From: DATBAK01 sp036787815
Lineage (GTDB): Bacteria; Actinomycetota; Acidimicrobiia; IMCC26256; PALSA-610
Assembly: GCA_036787815.1 (NCBI GenBank)
Contig: DAIQOP010000017.1
Coordinates: 1 to 25,569 of the forward strand
Reading direction: 5' to 3'
Length of the DNA stretch: 25,569 nucleotides
A program made the translations under genes and the position numbers. Position 1 is the stretch's first letter. Each line of letters starts with the position of its first letter. Shown piece after piece: positions 13,806 to 22,261 of this stretch. Below the pieces are notes generated by a model. It was not told where the DNA came from, ran no database searches, and saw only the letters and a program-made list of their open reading frames with translations.

Positions 13806-13811
13806 ATTGTC
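13806..13811 (-). promoter_or_regulatory. Possible -10 element for a leaderless nitrilase transcript
   Basis: GACAAT on the minus strand, 6 nt before ATG 13799. It lacks the consensus first T, so support is weaker than for the other candidate elements. It lies in the 41 bp shared with the divergent fbiC start. Confidence 0.3.
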
Positions 13812-13827
13812 GACCCTGGGCGCCACG

Positions 13828-13833
13828 TAGCAT
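13828..13833 (+). promoter_or_regulatory. Candidate -10 element for leaderless fbiC
   Basis: TAGCAT lies 7 nt before ATG 13841 with no Shine-Dalgarno sequence. A TTGTCG at 13807-13812 could serve as -35, though the 15-bp spacer is short. Confidence 0.5.
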
Positions 13834-13840
13834 GCGCGCA

Positions 13841-16273
13841 ATGACGAGCGGGCCCCGGGGAGCAATGAGCGACATCGACGAAGCGCACCTGCGCGCCCTT
13901 CTCGACGGGCCGCTCGACGAGCTGATCGCCGAGGCCGGACGCCGCCGCGACGCGGCCCACGGCGACCGCATCACCTACTCGCCCAAGGTGTTCGTGCCGC
14001 TCACGATGCTGTGCCGCGACCGGTGCGGCTACTGCACCTTCGCCAAACCGCCGGCCCGGCTGGAATCGCCCTTCCTCACACCCGACGCCGTGCTCGCGAT
14101 CGCCCGCCAGGGCGCCGCCGCCGGATGCCACGAGGTGCTGTTCACCCTGGGCGAGGCGCCCGAGGCCCGGTACCCGCAAGCCGGCGAGTGGCTCTCCGAG
14201 CACGGCTACGCCTCCACGGTCGACTACCTCGTCGCCATGTGCGAGCTCGTGGTCGCCGACACCGGGCTGCTCCCCCACGCGAACGCCGGCGCGCTCACCC
14301 GCGACGAGCTCGAGCGGCTCCGGCGCTGGTCGCCCTCGCAGGGGATGATGATCGAGACCCTCGCGGCGCGCCTTGGCGAGCCCGGCGGCCCCCATCACGG
14401 TGCGCCCGACAAGACGCCGGAGCGCCGCCTCGCGACCCTCGACGCGGCGGGCGTCGCGCGCGTGCCGTTCACGACCGGCATCCTCGTCGGCATCGGAGAG
14501 ACGCGCGCCGAGCGCCTCGACGCGCTGCACGCGATCGCGCGCAGCCACGCGGCGCACGGCCACGTGCAAGAGGTCATCGTGCAGAACTTCCTGCCGAAGC
14601 CGGCAACCGCGATGCACAAGGCGCCGCCCTGCCCGCCCGAGGAGCTGCTCTGGACGATCGCGGCCGCGCGCATGGTGCTGCCCGCGTCGGTGCACCTGCA
14701 GGCCCCGCCGAACCTGAGCGACGATCTCGCGCCGCTCCTCGCCGCGGGCATCGACGACTGGGGTGGGGTCTCCCCCATCACGCTCGACCACGTGAACCCC
14801 GAACGGCCGTGGCCCGCGCTCGAGCGCCTCCGCACGGCAACCGAGGCCACCGGCAAGGTGCTCACCGCCCGCCTCACGATCTACCCGGAGTACGCACGCG
14901 ACGACGCCACGTGGGTGCACCCCGATCTGCGCTTCAGCGTGATGCAGCGATCCGACGGCGAAGGGCTCGCGCGCGACGACACCTGGGCGTCGGGGGGAGA
15001 AGCCGCACCGCCGCAGCTGCTGCCGTTCCCGCGTCCGGCGCGTGCGGGCGGCCCCGTCGGCGAGGTGCTCGAGGGTGTGCTCGCGGGCGAAGAGGTGGGC
15101 GTCGACGAGATCGTCACCCTGCTCGGCGCGCGCGGTCCCGAGCTCGCGCGCGTGGCCGAGGTCGCCGACGAGCTGCGCCGCGCGGCCAACGGCGACGTCG
15201 TCACCTTCGTCCGCAACCGCAACATCAACTACACGAACGTGTGCACCTTCAAGTGCCGGTTCTGCGCGTTCTCGAAGGGGCCGCTGTCGCTCAACCTGCG
15301 CGGCGCGCCCTACCTCCTCGAGCTCGAGGAGATGCAGCGCCGCGTGGTCGAAGCCGTCGAGTGCGGCGCGACCGAGGTGTGCCTCCAGGGTGGCATCCAC
15401 CCCGACTTCGACGGCAACTACTACGTCGACGTCGCGCGCGCCGTGAAGGAGGTCGCACCGTCGATCCACGTGCACGGGTTCACCGCGCTCGAAGTGACCG
15501 AGGGCGCGCGCCGGCTCGACATGCCGCTCACCGACTACCTGCGCATGCTCAAGGACGCCGGTCTGGCGACGCTGCCGGGAACCGCGGCCGAGATCCTCGA
15601 CGACGAGGTGCGCGCGGTGATCTGCCCCGACAAGGTGAACACCGAAGAGTGGCTCGAAGCCCACCGGTGCGCCCACACGGTCGGCCTGCGCTCCAACGTC
15701 ACGATCATGCTCGGCACCGTGGAGCGGCCGATCCACGTCGCGCGGCATCTCGTCCGCACCCGTGATCTGCAGAAGGAGACCGGCGGCTTCACGGAGTTCG
15801 TGCCGCTCCCGTTCGTGCACATGGCCACGCCGATCTTCCTCCAGCGCAAGGCGCGCCCGGGCCCGACCTTCCGCGAGGTGCTGCTGATCCATGCCGTCGG
15901 GCGCATCGCCTACCGCGGCTGGATCGACAACGTGCAGGCCTCCTGGGTGAAGACGGGTGTGTTCGGCGCACGCCAGATCCTGCGGGCCGGAGCCAACGAC
16001 CTCGGTGGCACCCTCATGGACGAGAACATCTCGCGTGCGGCGGGCGCCCACCACGGGCAGGAGCTCGACGAGACCGAGCTCCGCGAGATCGTGACGCCGA
16101 TCGGCCGCACGCTCGAGCAACGCACCACCCTCTACGGTCGCACCACGACGGTCGGCCGCCGCCTGCGCCCGGTCGACCCGGTCGACCCGGTCGACCCCGT
16201 CCCTTCCCACGACGACGTGATCCCGGTCGCGCTCGGTCACAAGCCTCTGAACCCTGTGAGCCTGCCTGTATGA
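13841..16273 (+). CDS. fbiC: Bifunctional 7,8-didemethyl-8-hydroxy-5-deazariboflavin (FO) synthase, CofG-CofH fusion
   Basis: Two radical SAM enzymes in one chain that build the deazaflavin chromophore of coenzyme F420 from tyrosine and 5-amino-6-ribitylamino-uracil. The CofG half has its cluster motif CRDRCGYC at about residues 58-65. The CofH half has CTFKCRFC at about 468-475, then GATEVCLQGGIHPDF and a GTAAEILDDEVR segment. The 810 residues are in the normal range for actinobacterial FbiC. ATG 13841 is supported by a leaderless-type -10; ATG 13865 (8 codons in) is an alternative. The tail carries a small VDP repeat and then about 20 residues beyond the conserved domain. Its stop overlaps the next gene by 4 bp (ATGA). 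Presence implies that the organism makes F420. Confidence 0.96.
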   Translation: MTSGPRGAMSDIDEAHLRALLDGPLDELIAEAGRRRDAAHGDRITYSPKVFVPLTMLCRDRCGYCTFAKPPARLESPFLTPDAVLAIARQGAAAGCHEVLFTLGEAPEARYPQAGEWLSEHGYASTVDYLVAMCELVVADTGLLPHANAGALTRDELERLRRWSPSQGMMIETLAARLGEPGGPHHGAPDKTPERRLATLDAAGVARVPFTTGILVGIGETRAERLDALHAIARSHAAHGHVQEVIVQNFLPKPATAMHKAPPCPPEELLWTIAAARMVLPASVHLQAPPNLSDDLAPLLAAGIDDWGGVSPITLDHVNPERPWPALERLRTATEATGKVLTARLTIYPEYARDDATWVHPDLRFSVMQRSDGEGLARDDTWASGGEAAPPQLLPFPRPARAGGPVGEVLEGVLAGEEVGVDEIVTLLGARGPELARVAEVADELRRAANGDVVTFVRNRNINYTNVCTFKCRFCAFSKGPLSLNLRGAPYLLELEEMQRRVVEAVECGATEVCLQGGIHPDFDGNYYVDVARAVKEVAPSIHVHGFTALEVTEGARRLDMPLTDYLRMLKDAGLATLPGTAAEILDDEVRAVICPDKVNTEEWLEAHRCAHTVGLRSNVTIMLGTVERPIHVARHLVRTRDLQKETGGFTEFVPLPFVHMATPIFLQRKARPGPTFREVLLIHAVGRIAYRGWIDNVQASWVKTGVFGARQILRAGANDLGGTLMDENISRAAGAHHGQELDETELREIVTPIGRTLEQRTTLYGRTTTVGRRLRPVDPVDPVDPVPSHDDVIPVALGHKPLNPVSLPV
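16172..16198 (+). repeat. Three tandem 9-bp units in the 3' end of fbiC
   Basis: gtcgacccg at 16172-16180 and 16181-16189, then gtcgacccc at 16190-16198, encoding VDP three times in a row in the non-conserved tail of FbiC. Confidence 0.85.
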
Positions 16274-17265
16274 ACAGCCCAGCCATCTTCGACGTGTGCG
16301 CCATCGGGAACGCGATGGTCGACGTATTGAGCCACGAGTCGCCCGAGCTGATCGCGAAGCTCGGGCTCGAGCCCGGTGCGATGAACCTGGTCGACGCCGA
16401 GCGCGCCAACGAGATCTACGAGGCCATGGGGCCCGGTGCCGAGGCATCGGGAGGCTCCGCCGCGAACACGACGGTGGGTGTCGTGTCGTTCGGGGGGCGC
16501 GCCGCGTTCATCGGGCGAGTCGCCGACGACACCTTCGGCGAGATCTACCGCCACGACCTCATCACCGCCGGCGTGCACTTCGCGGCGACGGTCGCGGAGG
16601 CGAGCTCGGAACCCACCGGGCGCTGCCTGGTGATGGTCACGCCCGACGCCCAGCGCACGATGTGCACGTTCCTCGGTGCCGGTCGCAGCCTCGATCCGAG
16701 CCTGGTCGACCACTCGATCGTCGCCGCGTCGCAGGTGCTCTACCTCGAGGGCTACCTCTGGGACGAGCAGTCGGCGAAGCTCGCGTTCCTGCATGCCGCC
16801 GACGTCGCCCACCAGGCCGAGCGCGAGGTCGCGCTCACGCTCTCCGATCCCTTCTGCGTCGAGCGGCACCGGGCCGCGTTCCTCGACCTCGTCGCCGGCC
16901 ACGTCGACATCCTCTTCGCGAACGAGCCCGAGATCTGCTCGCTCTACGAAGACGACTTCGAAGCCGCGCTCGAGAAGGTCTCGCAGCACTGCTCCGTCGC
17001 CGCGCTCACGCGTTCGGCCCACGGATCGGTCGTGGTCGCGGGCGGCGAGCGCTACGCGGCGGCCGCGGTTCCGGCGAACGTGGTCGACACGACCGGAGCG
17101 GGCGACCTCTACGCGGCCGGGTTCCTCAGCGGCTACACGCGCGGGAAGAGCCTCGACCGGTGCGCCGCGCTCGGATCGCTCGCGGCCTCCGAGGTGATCT
17201 CACACCTCGGAGCCCGTCCCGAGCACTCGTTGCTCGAGCTCGCGGGCTCGTTGCTGGACGACTGA
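16270..17265 (+). CDS. PfkB-family kinase, adenosine-kinase-like
   Basis: Ribokinase-fold ATP-dependent kinase of 331 residues. The N-terminus DVCAIGNAMVDVL, then GGSAANTTVGVVSFGG (the first PfkB signature), and the second signature DTTGAGDLYAAGF with catalytic Asp near residue 279 are intact. The pattern GNAMVD with the segment LGLEPGAMNLVD, and the GGSAANT spacing, most resemble the adenosine kinase/nucleoside kinase branch rather than fructokinases, but the substrate cannot be proven from sequence. The ATG overlaps the fbiC stop (ATGA) and the LOG gene begins directly after its stop, so the three genes almost certainly form one operon. With LOG downstream, a purine nucleoside role is the best guess; an unrelated sugar substrate remains possible. 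Confidence 0.87.
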   Translation: MNSPAIFDVCAIGNAMVDVLSHESPELIAKLGLEPGAMNLVDAERANEIYEAMGPGAEASGGSAANTTVGVVSFGGRAAFIGRVADDTFGEIYRHDLITAGVHFAATVAEASSEPTGRCLVMVTPDAQRTMCTFLGAGRSLDPSLVDHSIVAASQVLYLEGYLWDEQSAKLAFLHAADVAHQAEREVALTLSDPFCVERHRAAFLDLVAGHVDILFANEPEICSLYEDDFEAALEKVSQHCSVAALTRSAHGSVVVAGGERYAAAAVPANVVDTTGAGDLYAAGFLSGYTRGKSLDRCAALGSLAASEVISHLGARPEHSLLELAGSLLDD

Positions 17266-18303
17266 GTGCAGCGCCTCCCCCGCTACCGCACCGGCGACGC
17301 CGAGCTCGACGATGCGATCGGCGTGCTCGTCGACCGCATCGGCACCACCAGGGACGCCGACCTCGTCTTCGAGATCATCGTGTCGGCGGCCCGCCTCGCG
17401 CGCGATCGCGCCGACCGCGGCGACCTCAAGATCGCCAACGCGTCGCTGAAGGAGCTGCGCTACGCGTTCTCGGTGTTCGCGCCGTATCGCTGGGCGCGGA
17501 AGGCCGCGATCTTCGGCTCGGCGCGCACCCAGCCCGTCGACCCGCTCTACCGCCAGACCGTGAGCCTCGCCCGCGAGCTCGCGGCCGCGGAGTGGATGGT
17601 CATCACCGGTGCCGGGCCGGGGATCATGGAAGCCGGCATCGAAGGTGCCGGAGTCGAGAACTCGTTCGGCGTCGGCATCCAGCTGCCGTTCGAGGCGGCG
17701 ACCACCCAGTTCCTGGCCGACGACCCGAAGCTCATCAACTTCCGGTACTTCTTCACCCGCAAGCTCACCTTCGTGAAGGAGGCCGACGGGTTCGTGCTCC
17801 TCCCCGGCGGCTTCGGCACGCTCGACGAGGCCTTCGAGCTGCTCACCCTCGTGCAGACCGGCAAGGCGCAGATCAACCCGATCGTCCTGCTCGACGTTCC
17901 GGGCGGCACCTACTGGCACCGCTGGCTCGAGTTCATCAGCGCCGAGCTGGGAGCGCGGTCGTACATCTCGCCCGGCGACACCACGCTGTTCCGCATCACC
18001 GACGACACGAGCGTGGCGCTCGACGAGCTCACCGGCTTCTACACCAACTACCACTCGCAGCGCTACGTCGACGGGGAGCTGGTGCTCCGGCTCCAGCGCG
18101 AGCCCGAGCCCGATCTCGTCGACCGGCTCAACGCGGAGTTCGCCGACATCATCCTGCGAGGTCGGATCGAGCGCATCGACGCGACCCGCATCGAGGTGGC
18201 CGAACGCGACGTGCCCGACCTCCCGCGCCTGCGGTTCCGGTTCGACCGGCACGGCTACGCGCGATTGCGAGCCATGGTCGACGCGATCAACGGTCGGAGC
18301 TGA
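17266..18303 (+). CDS. LOG-family protein (nucleoside 5'-monophosphate phosphoribohydrolase-like)
   Basis: Rossmann-fold protein of the family formerly labelled lysine decarboxylase. Characterised members cleave cytokinin or purine nucleoside 5'-monophosphates into free base and ribose 5-phosphate. The two key motifs are present: ITGAGPGIMEAGIEGA with GPGIMEA near residues 116-125, and PGGFGTLDEAFE at 180-191. Length 345 is longer than the short LOGs (about 190). The extra sequence is an N-terminal helical region (DAIGVLVDRIG through KELRYAFSVFAPYR) and a C-terminal tail after the Rossmann core (roughly from residue 265). The GTG start abuts the stop of the kinase gene (TGAGTG). The last 17 bp overlap the end of a convergent small gene. 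It could degrade AMP made by the kinase upstream (inference). Confidence 0.88.
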   Translation: MQRLPRYRTGDAELDDAIGVLVDRIGTTRDADLVFEIIVSAARLARDRADRGDLKIANASLKELRYAFSVFAPYRWARKAAIFGSARTQPVDPLYRQTVSLARELAAAEWMVITGAGPGIMEAGIEGAGVENSFGVGIQLPFEAATTQFLADDPKLINFRYFFTRKLTFVKEADGFVLLPGGFGTLDEAFELLTLVQTGKAQINPIVLLDVPGGTYWHRWLEFISAELGARSYISPGDTTLFRITDDTSVALDELTGFYTNYHSQRYVDGELVLRLQREPEPDLVDRLNAEFADIILRGRIERIDATRIEVAERDVPDLPRLRFRFDRHGYARLRAMVDAINGRS

Positions 18304-18496
18304 GGCCGTTCAGCGCTCCGATCGCCTTCGCGATCGCGCGGCGGGCCTGGAGCAATCCGCGTTCCTCGGCCTTCGCGGCGCGCAGCTCGTCTTCGTCGCT
18401 CGCGCTCGCGGCCCGGCGCAGATGGTCGTACGCGCGGTCGCGCAGATCCTCCTCGATCGTCGTGAGCCGCTCGACGAGATCCTCGTAGTCAGCCAT
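18287..18496 (-). CDS. Small helical protein of unknown function downstream of glcF
   Basis: A 69-residue protein, highly charged and almost entirely helical (YEDLVERLTTIEEDLRDRAYDHLRR, then DEDELRAAKAEERGLLQARRAIAKAIGAL). It looks like a two-helix hairpin or short coiled coil with no membrane segment. I do not recognise a family. ATG 18496 is used; a TTG at 18508 overlaps the glcF stop (TTGA) and would add MTRS. Either way it is the last gene of the glcDEF strand, coupled to glcF. Its end overlaps the convergent LOG gene by 17 bp. Regular codon use and the clean amphipathic pattern support a real gene. Confidence 0.65.
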   Translation of the reverse strand: MADYEDLVERLTTIEEDLRDRAYDHLRRAASASDEDELRAAKAEERGLLQARRAIAKAIGALNGLSSDR

Positions 18497-18504
18497 CGAC
18501 CGGG

Positions 18505-19770
18505 TCAATCATCGGGTGGTTGGTCATCATGGTCAGGTTGCCGGGCGAGGGCCCGGGCCAGCAAGACGGCGGGGTGGACGGCGTCGACGCCGGCGGCGCG
18601 CAGGTGCATCAGGCAGCCCGGGTTCGCCGACGCGACGACGGTGCCATCGCGGTCGAGCCCGGCTCGGTGCAGTGCCGCGACCTTGCGGTCGCGGATCGCG
18701 TTCGCGAGCTCGGGCTGCCAGAGTGCGTACGCGCCGCCCGCACCGCAACAGAGGCCGTCGTCGTCGGTCTCGAGCAGGGTGTACGCCTCGCCCAGGATCG
18801 TGCGCACGGGCAGGTGCGCGTGCTGGACGTGGCGCAGGTGGCACGGATCCTGCACGACGACACGTATGCCCGTCGCGGCCGCGGCGACCCCGCCGCGTTC
18901 GGCCACGATCTCCGCGAAGTCGCGGACGCGTGCCGAGAACCGCTCCGCGTCCGGAGTGCCGAGAAGCCGGCCGTAGTCCTTCATCGCGGCACCGCATCCC
19001 GCGCTGTCGACGACGACCGGCGCGTCGCCGGGCATCGACGCGATCACCCGTCGTGCGAGGCGGCGCGCGTCGTCGACCCGCCCCGCGTGCATATGGAGCG
19101 CGCCGCAACAATCGCCCCCGTTCCCGGGTCGCGCGCACGACAACCCGCTCGCGGCGAGCACCGTGACCGCGGCGCGGTGCGTGTCGCGCATCCACGCGTC
19201 CATCACGCAGCCGGTGAAGAGCCACGCGTCGGGCGCGTTGCCCGCGGCCGTGCGCCCACGCGGGATGTCGAGCGGCCGAGCGAGCTCGCGCGCGCGGAGC
19301 GGCGGCACCCCGACGCGTGCCGGGAGCAGCCGTAGCCGTTGCGCGAGCCACGCCAGCCACGTGAGCGCCATGAGCACCGAGTGGTGCACGAGCACGACGC
19401 GGAAGGCGAGCCACTCCCCGATTCGCCGGTACGCCGGGGTCGACGGGGCACCGGCGGTCGCGGTGGATGGCTGCGATGCGAGCGCGGCGCGCGTGCCTTC
19501 CATGAGGTGACCGAACGGCACGGCCGAGGGGCAGGCGGCTTCGCAACCCCGGCACTGCACGCACTCGTCCATCATCCGCAGGAAGGTCGCGTCGATGGGC
19601 GCGTCGTGCAGCTCGACGGCGCGCATCGCCGCGATACGACCGCGGGGTGACGCGGCTTCGAGCCCGGTCACCCGGTAGGTGGGGCAATGGGGCAGGCAGA
19701 GACCGCACGCGACGCACGAGACGAGTTCGTCTTCGTCGAGACCGAGACGGCGCGCGAGCGGTGGGGTCAT
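18505..19770 (-). CDS. glcF: Glycolate oxidase iron-sulfur subunit
   Basis: Fe-S subunit of membrane-associated glycolate oxidase, passing electrons from the FAD subunits GlcD/GlcE to the respiratory chain. The 421 residues match the family. Two ferredoxin motifs are at residues 19-29 (CVACGLCLPHC, followed by P) and 70-80 (CVQCRGCEAAC, followed by P). Two CCG domains follow: GCVMDAWMRDTH with GGDCCGALHMHAG, and QDPCHLRHVQH with GLCCGAGGAYAL. ATG 19770 overlaps the glcE stop (ATGA), so the operon is translationally coupled. The small helical gene follows within a few bases of its stop. Confidence 0.93.
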   Translation of the reverse strand: MTPPLARRLGLDEDELVSCVACGLCLPHCPTYRVTGLEAASPRGRIAAMRAVELHDAPIDATFLRMMDECVQCRGCEAACPSAVPFGHLMEGTRAALASQPSTATAGAPSTPAYRRIGEWLAFRVVLVHHSVLMALTWLAWLAQRLRLLPARVGVPPLRARELARPLDIPRGRTAAGNAPDAWLFTGCVMDAWMRDTHRAAVTVLAASGLSCARPGNGGDCCGALHMHAGRVDDARRLARRVIASMPGDAPVVVDSAGCGAAMKDYGRLLGTPDAERFSARVRDFAEIVAERGGVAAAATGIRVVVQDPCHLRHVQHAHLPVRTILGEAYTLLETDDDGLCCGAGGAYALWQPELANAIRDRKVAALHRAGLDRDGTVVASANPGCLMHLRAAGVDAVHPAVLLARALARQPDHDDQPPDD

Positions 19771-20786
19771 AGCGGGAGCCGGCCCGGTGACAGCTTGCCG
19801 GTCGGGTCGAACGCGGCCTTGAGCCGGCGGGCGATCGGGAGATCGGGCAGTGGGTGTCCGAATCCGTCGAACCCGTCTCCGCCGCCCGCCTCCCGGAGGA
19901 GCCAGCCGCCGGCCGAATGGGCGACCGTGCGCGCCTGCGCGAGTGCGCTGGTGGTGTCGGCGGCGACGTGCACCGTGCCGACCCCGGCCTCTGCGACCCA
20001 CCGGCACCCCGCGACGCCGTCGAGCGCGCGACCGAGGTCGACCACGGCTCCGGGCCGGATCGAGATCCGGCCGCGATGCGCGCCGTCGGGCCACTGCGGG
20101 GTGCTCTCGGACGGGGGATCGACGACCGAGCCGCCGACCGCGGCGAGCTGCACGTCGACATCGCGCGTGTCGCCCTCGAGGAGGTACCGCGTGCGCTCGC
20201 CGTCCCACAGCAGGGTCGACGGCGCGAACGCCCGCGCGCGCACGGCTTCGGGCGGCGCGCCGATCGTCGCCCACACGCTCGTGGTGGGGAGTGGGCGGCA
20301 CCGCAGGGTCGCCTGCACGATCACCGCGAGGGTGCCGAGCGAACCCACGATCAGGCGGGGCAGGTCGTATCCGGTGACGTTCTTCACCACGGGCGCACCG
20401 CCGCGCACGAGCTTGCCGTCGGCCATCACCAACCGCACTTCGAGCACCGCGTCGCGCACGGGTCCGTAGCGCAGCCGGCGATGGCCCGAGAGTCCGCACG
20501 CGATCACGCCGCCGACCGTCGCGTGCGGGTCGCGCGGGTCGAGCGGGCACTCCTGCCCGGTCGCGGCGAGCGTGGCGCACAGGTCGGCGACGCTCGTGCC
20601 CGCGCCGACCGTCACGGTGAGCTCGGCGGGGTCGTAGGCGACGACACCCGCGGGCACGTGGACGGGAGTGCCGAAGGGCACGGGCCCACCGACCTCGCGA
20701 TGTGTGCCCGCACCCACCGGCACCACGGCGCGGGCTTCGGCCACGACGGTGGCGATCTCTTCGACGTCGGCGGTGCTCACCGTCAC
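19767..20786 (-). CDS. glcE: Glycolate oxidase FAD-binding subunit GlcE
   Basis: Second FAD-linked subunit of glycolate oxidase, 339 residues. It has a PCMH-type FAD domain: VPVGAGTHREVGG, then VTVGAGTSVADLCATLAATGQECPLDP, ATVGGVIACGLSGHRRLRYGPVRD, and the KNVTGYDLPRLIVGSLGTLAV signature characteristic of GlcE. The C-terminus ARRLKAAFDPTGKLSPGRLP is the usual closing motif. GTG 20786 is chosen because it overlaps the glcD stop by 4 bp (GTGA) and directly precedes the first conserved strand; an upstream ATG at 20831 would overlap glcD by about 49 bp with an Arg/Gly-rich tail that does not look like protein. Confidence 0.92.
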   Translation of the reverse strand: MTVSTADVEEIATVVAEARAVVPVGAGTHREVGGPVPFGTPVHVPAGVVAYDPAELTVTVGAGTSVADLCATLAATGQECPLDPRDPHATVGGVIACGLSGHRRLRYGPVRDAVLEVRLVMADGKLVRGGAPVVKNVTGYDLPRLIVGSLGTLAVIVQATLRCRPLPTTSVWATIGAPPEAVRARAFAPSTLLWDGERTRYLLEGDTRDVDVQLAAVGGSVVDPPSESTPQWPDGAHRGRISIRPGAVVDLGRALDGVAGCRWVAEAGVGTVHVAADTTSALAQARTVAHSAGGWLLREAGGGDGFDGFGHPLPDLPIARRLKAAFDPTGKLSPGRLPL

Positions 20787-22261
20787 GGCGTCACCCCCGT
20801 GCCGTCCGGCACCCGCGCGATCTCGCCGCACCGGCTCCCCCGAGGCAGGACCTTGCCGGGGTTCGCCGCGCCGTCGGGATCGAAGGCGTCGCGCATGAAG
20901 GCCTGCGCCGCGAGGTCGGCGGGTGAGAACATGAGCGGCATCAGGTCGCGCTTCTCGAGCCCCACGCCGTGCTCACCCGAGAGCACGCCACCCACGGCGA
21001 TGCACGTCTCGAGGATCTCGGTGCCGGCCTCGTGCACGCGTTCCCAGACGCCCGGTTGCCGCCGGTCGAACGCGATGAGCGGGTGCAGGTTGCCGTCGCC
21101 GGCGTGGAACACGTTCATCATCGTGAGGTCGTGGGTCGCCGCGATCTCGTAGACGCGTTGCAGCACCTCGACGAGGCGGGTGCGGGGCACGACGGCGTCG
21201 TGCAGGTAGTAGTCGGGCGCGATCCGGGCGATCGCGCCGAACGCCGACTTACGGCCCTTCCAGAGCAGCGCGCGTTCCGCCTCGTTCGCGGCGACCCGCA
21301 CGGTGCGCGCACCGAGCTCACGGCCGATGCGCGCGACCGCGTCGGTCTGCGCGGCGACCCCGTCGGCGAGCCCGTCGAGCTCGACGAGCAGCACCGCTTC
21401 CGCGTCGCGCGGATAGCCGGCCCCGACGAAGTCCTCGACCGCCCGGGTGATTTGGCCGTCCATCATCTCGAGCGCCGCGGGGACGATGCCGGCCGCGATC
21501 GTGCCCGTCACGGTGGCGGCCGCCGCCTCGATCGACATGAAGTCGAGCAGCAGGGTCGCGACCACCGGCGCGGTCGGTGTGAGCCGCACCGCGATCCGGG
21601 TCGCGATACCCATCGTGCCCTCGCTGCCGACGAAGCAGCCGCGCAGGTCGAAGCCCGGCCGGTCGGGCTCGAGCCCGCCGAAGGTCGTGACGCTGCCGTC
21701 GGGGAGCACGGTCTCCACCGCGAGCACGTGCGCGGCGGTCACCCCGTACGCGAGGCAGTGCGGTCCACCGGCGTTGGTGGCGACGTTGCCGCCGATCGTG
21801 CACGCCTGCTGCGACGACGGGTCGGGCGCGTAGTGCAGTCCGAGGTGCGCGACGGCGCGCGACAGGTCGAGATTGAGCACGCCGGGCTCGACCCATGCCA
21901 CCCGCTCCCGGGCGTCGATCTCGAGCACCCGGTTCAGCCGGGTGGTGACGATGACCAGCGGATCGTCGACGGGCGTCGCCCCTCCCGCCAACCCGGTACC
22001 GCTCCCGCGTGCCACGAACGGGCGGCCGTGGCGGCGCGCGACCCGGACGGCCGCAGCGACCTCGTGACCGGCGCGCGGGAAGCAGACCGCCAGGGCCTGA
22101 CCCTCACCGACACCGGCGTCGCGCGAGTACAGCGCGAGCTCCAGCGGCTCGACGCTCGCGCGGTCGGGGCCCAGTGCCGCGTGCAGGTCGGAGAGGAGCG
22201 CTTCGGCCGTTTCGATGAGTGGCAGCCTACCCAGGGGCGGTGCGGAGCGACCCCGGCGCAC
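20783..22261 (-). CDS. glcD: Glycolate oxidase FAD-linked subunit GlcD
   Basis: Catalytic FAD subunit that oxidises glycolate (and often D-lactate) to glyoxylate. The PCMH domain shows PFVARGSGTGLAGGATP, VEPGVLNLDLSRAV, TIGGNVATNAGGPHCLAYG and GCFVGSEGTMGIATRI. The FAD-oxidase C-terminal domain shows FHAGDGNLHPLI, GGVLSGEHGVGLEK, and AFDPDGAANPGKVLP. The start is uncertain. GTG 22261 (492 residues) is the only standard start codon upstream of the conserved region, but it adds a low-complexity tail and has no ribosome site. A TAGGCT element at 22224-22229 lies 7 nt before an in-frame ATC at 22216, from which a natural-looking N-terminus would begin (IETAEALLSDLHAALG). First gene of glcDEF, divergent from the Cys-rich gene at 22308. 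Confidence 0.93.
   Translation of the reverse strand: MRRGRSAPPLGRLPLIETAEALLSDLHAALGPDRASVEPLELALYSRDAGVGEGQALAVCFPRAGHEVAAAVRVARRHGRPFVARGSGTGLAGGATPVDDPLVIVTTRLNRVLEIDARERVAWVEPGVLNLDLSRAVAHLGLHYAPDPSSQQACTIGGNVATNAGGPHCLAYGVTAAHVLAVETVLPDGSVTTFGGLEPDRPGFDLRGCFVGSEGTMGIATRIAVRLTPTAPVVATLLLDFMSIEAAAATVTGTIAAGIVPAALEMMDGQITRAVEDFVGAGYPRDAEAVLLVELDGLADGVAAQTDAVARIGRELGARTVRVAANEAERALLWKGRKSAFGAIARIAPDYYLHDAVVPRTRLVEVLQRVYEIAATHDLTMMNVFHAGDGNLHPLIAFDRRQPGVWERVHEAGTEILETCIAVGGVLSGEHGVGLEKRDLMPLMFSPADLAAQAFMRDAFDPDGAANPGKVLPRGSRCGEIARVPDGTGVTP
22224..22229 (-). promoter_or_regulatory. Possible -10 element within the annotated 5' end of glcD
   Basis: TAGGCT on the minus strand, inside the first codons if GTG 22261 is the start. 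It stands 7 nt before in-frame ATC 22216, the same geometry as the leaderless starts elsewhere in this window. Confidence 0.3.

Noticed and set aside
13796..16447. About 880-codon frame antisense to fbiC
   Set aside because: Shadow of the FbiC codon bias; low-complexity translation rich in Arg, His, Gly and Val.
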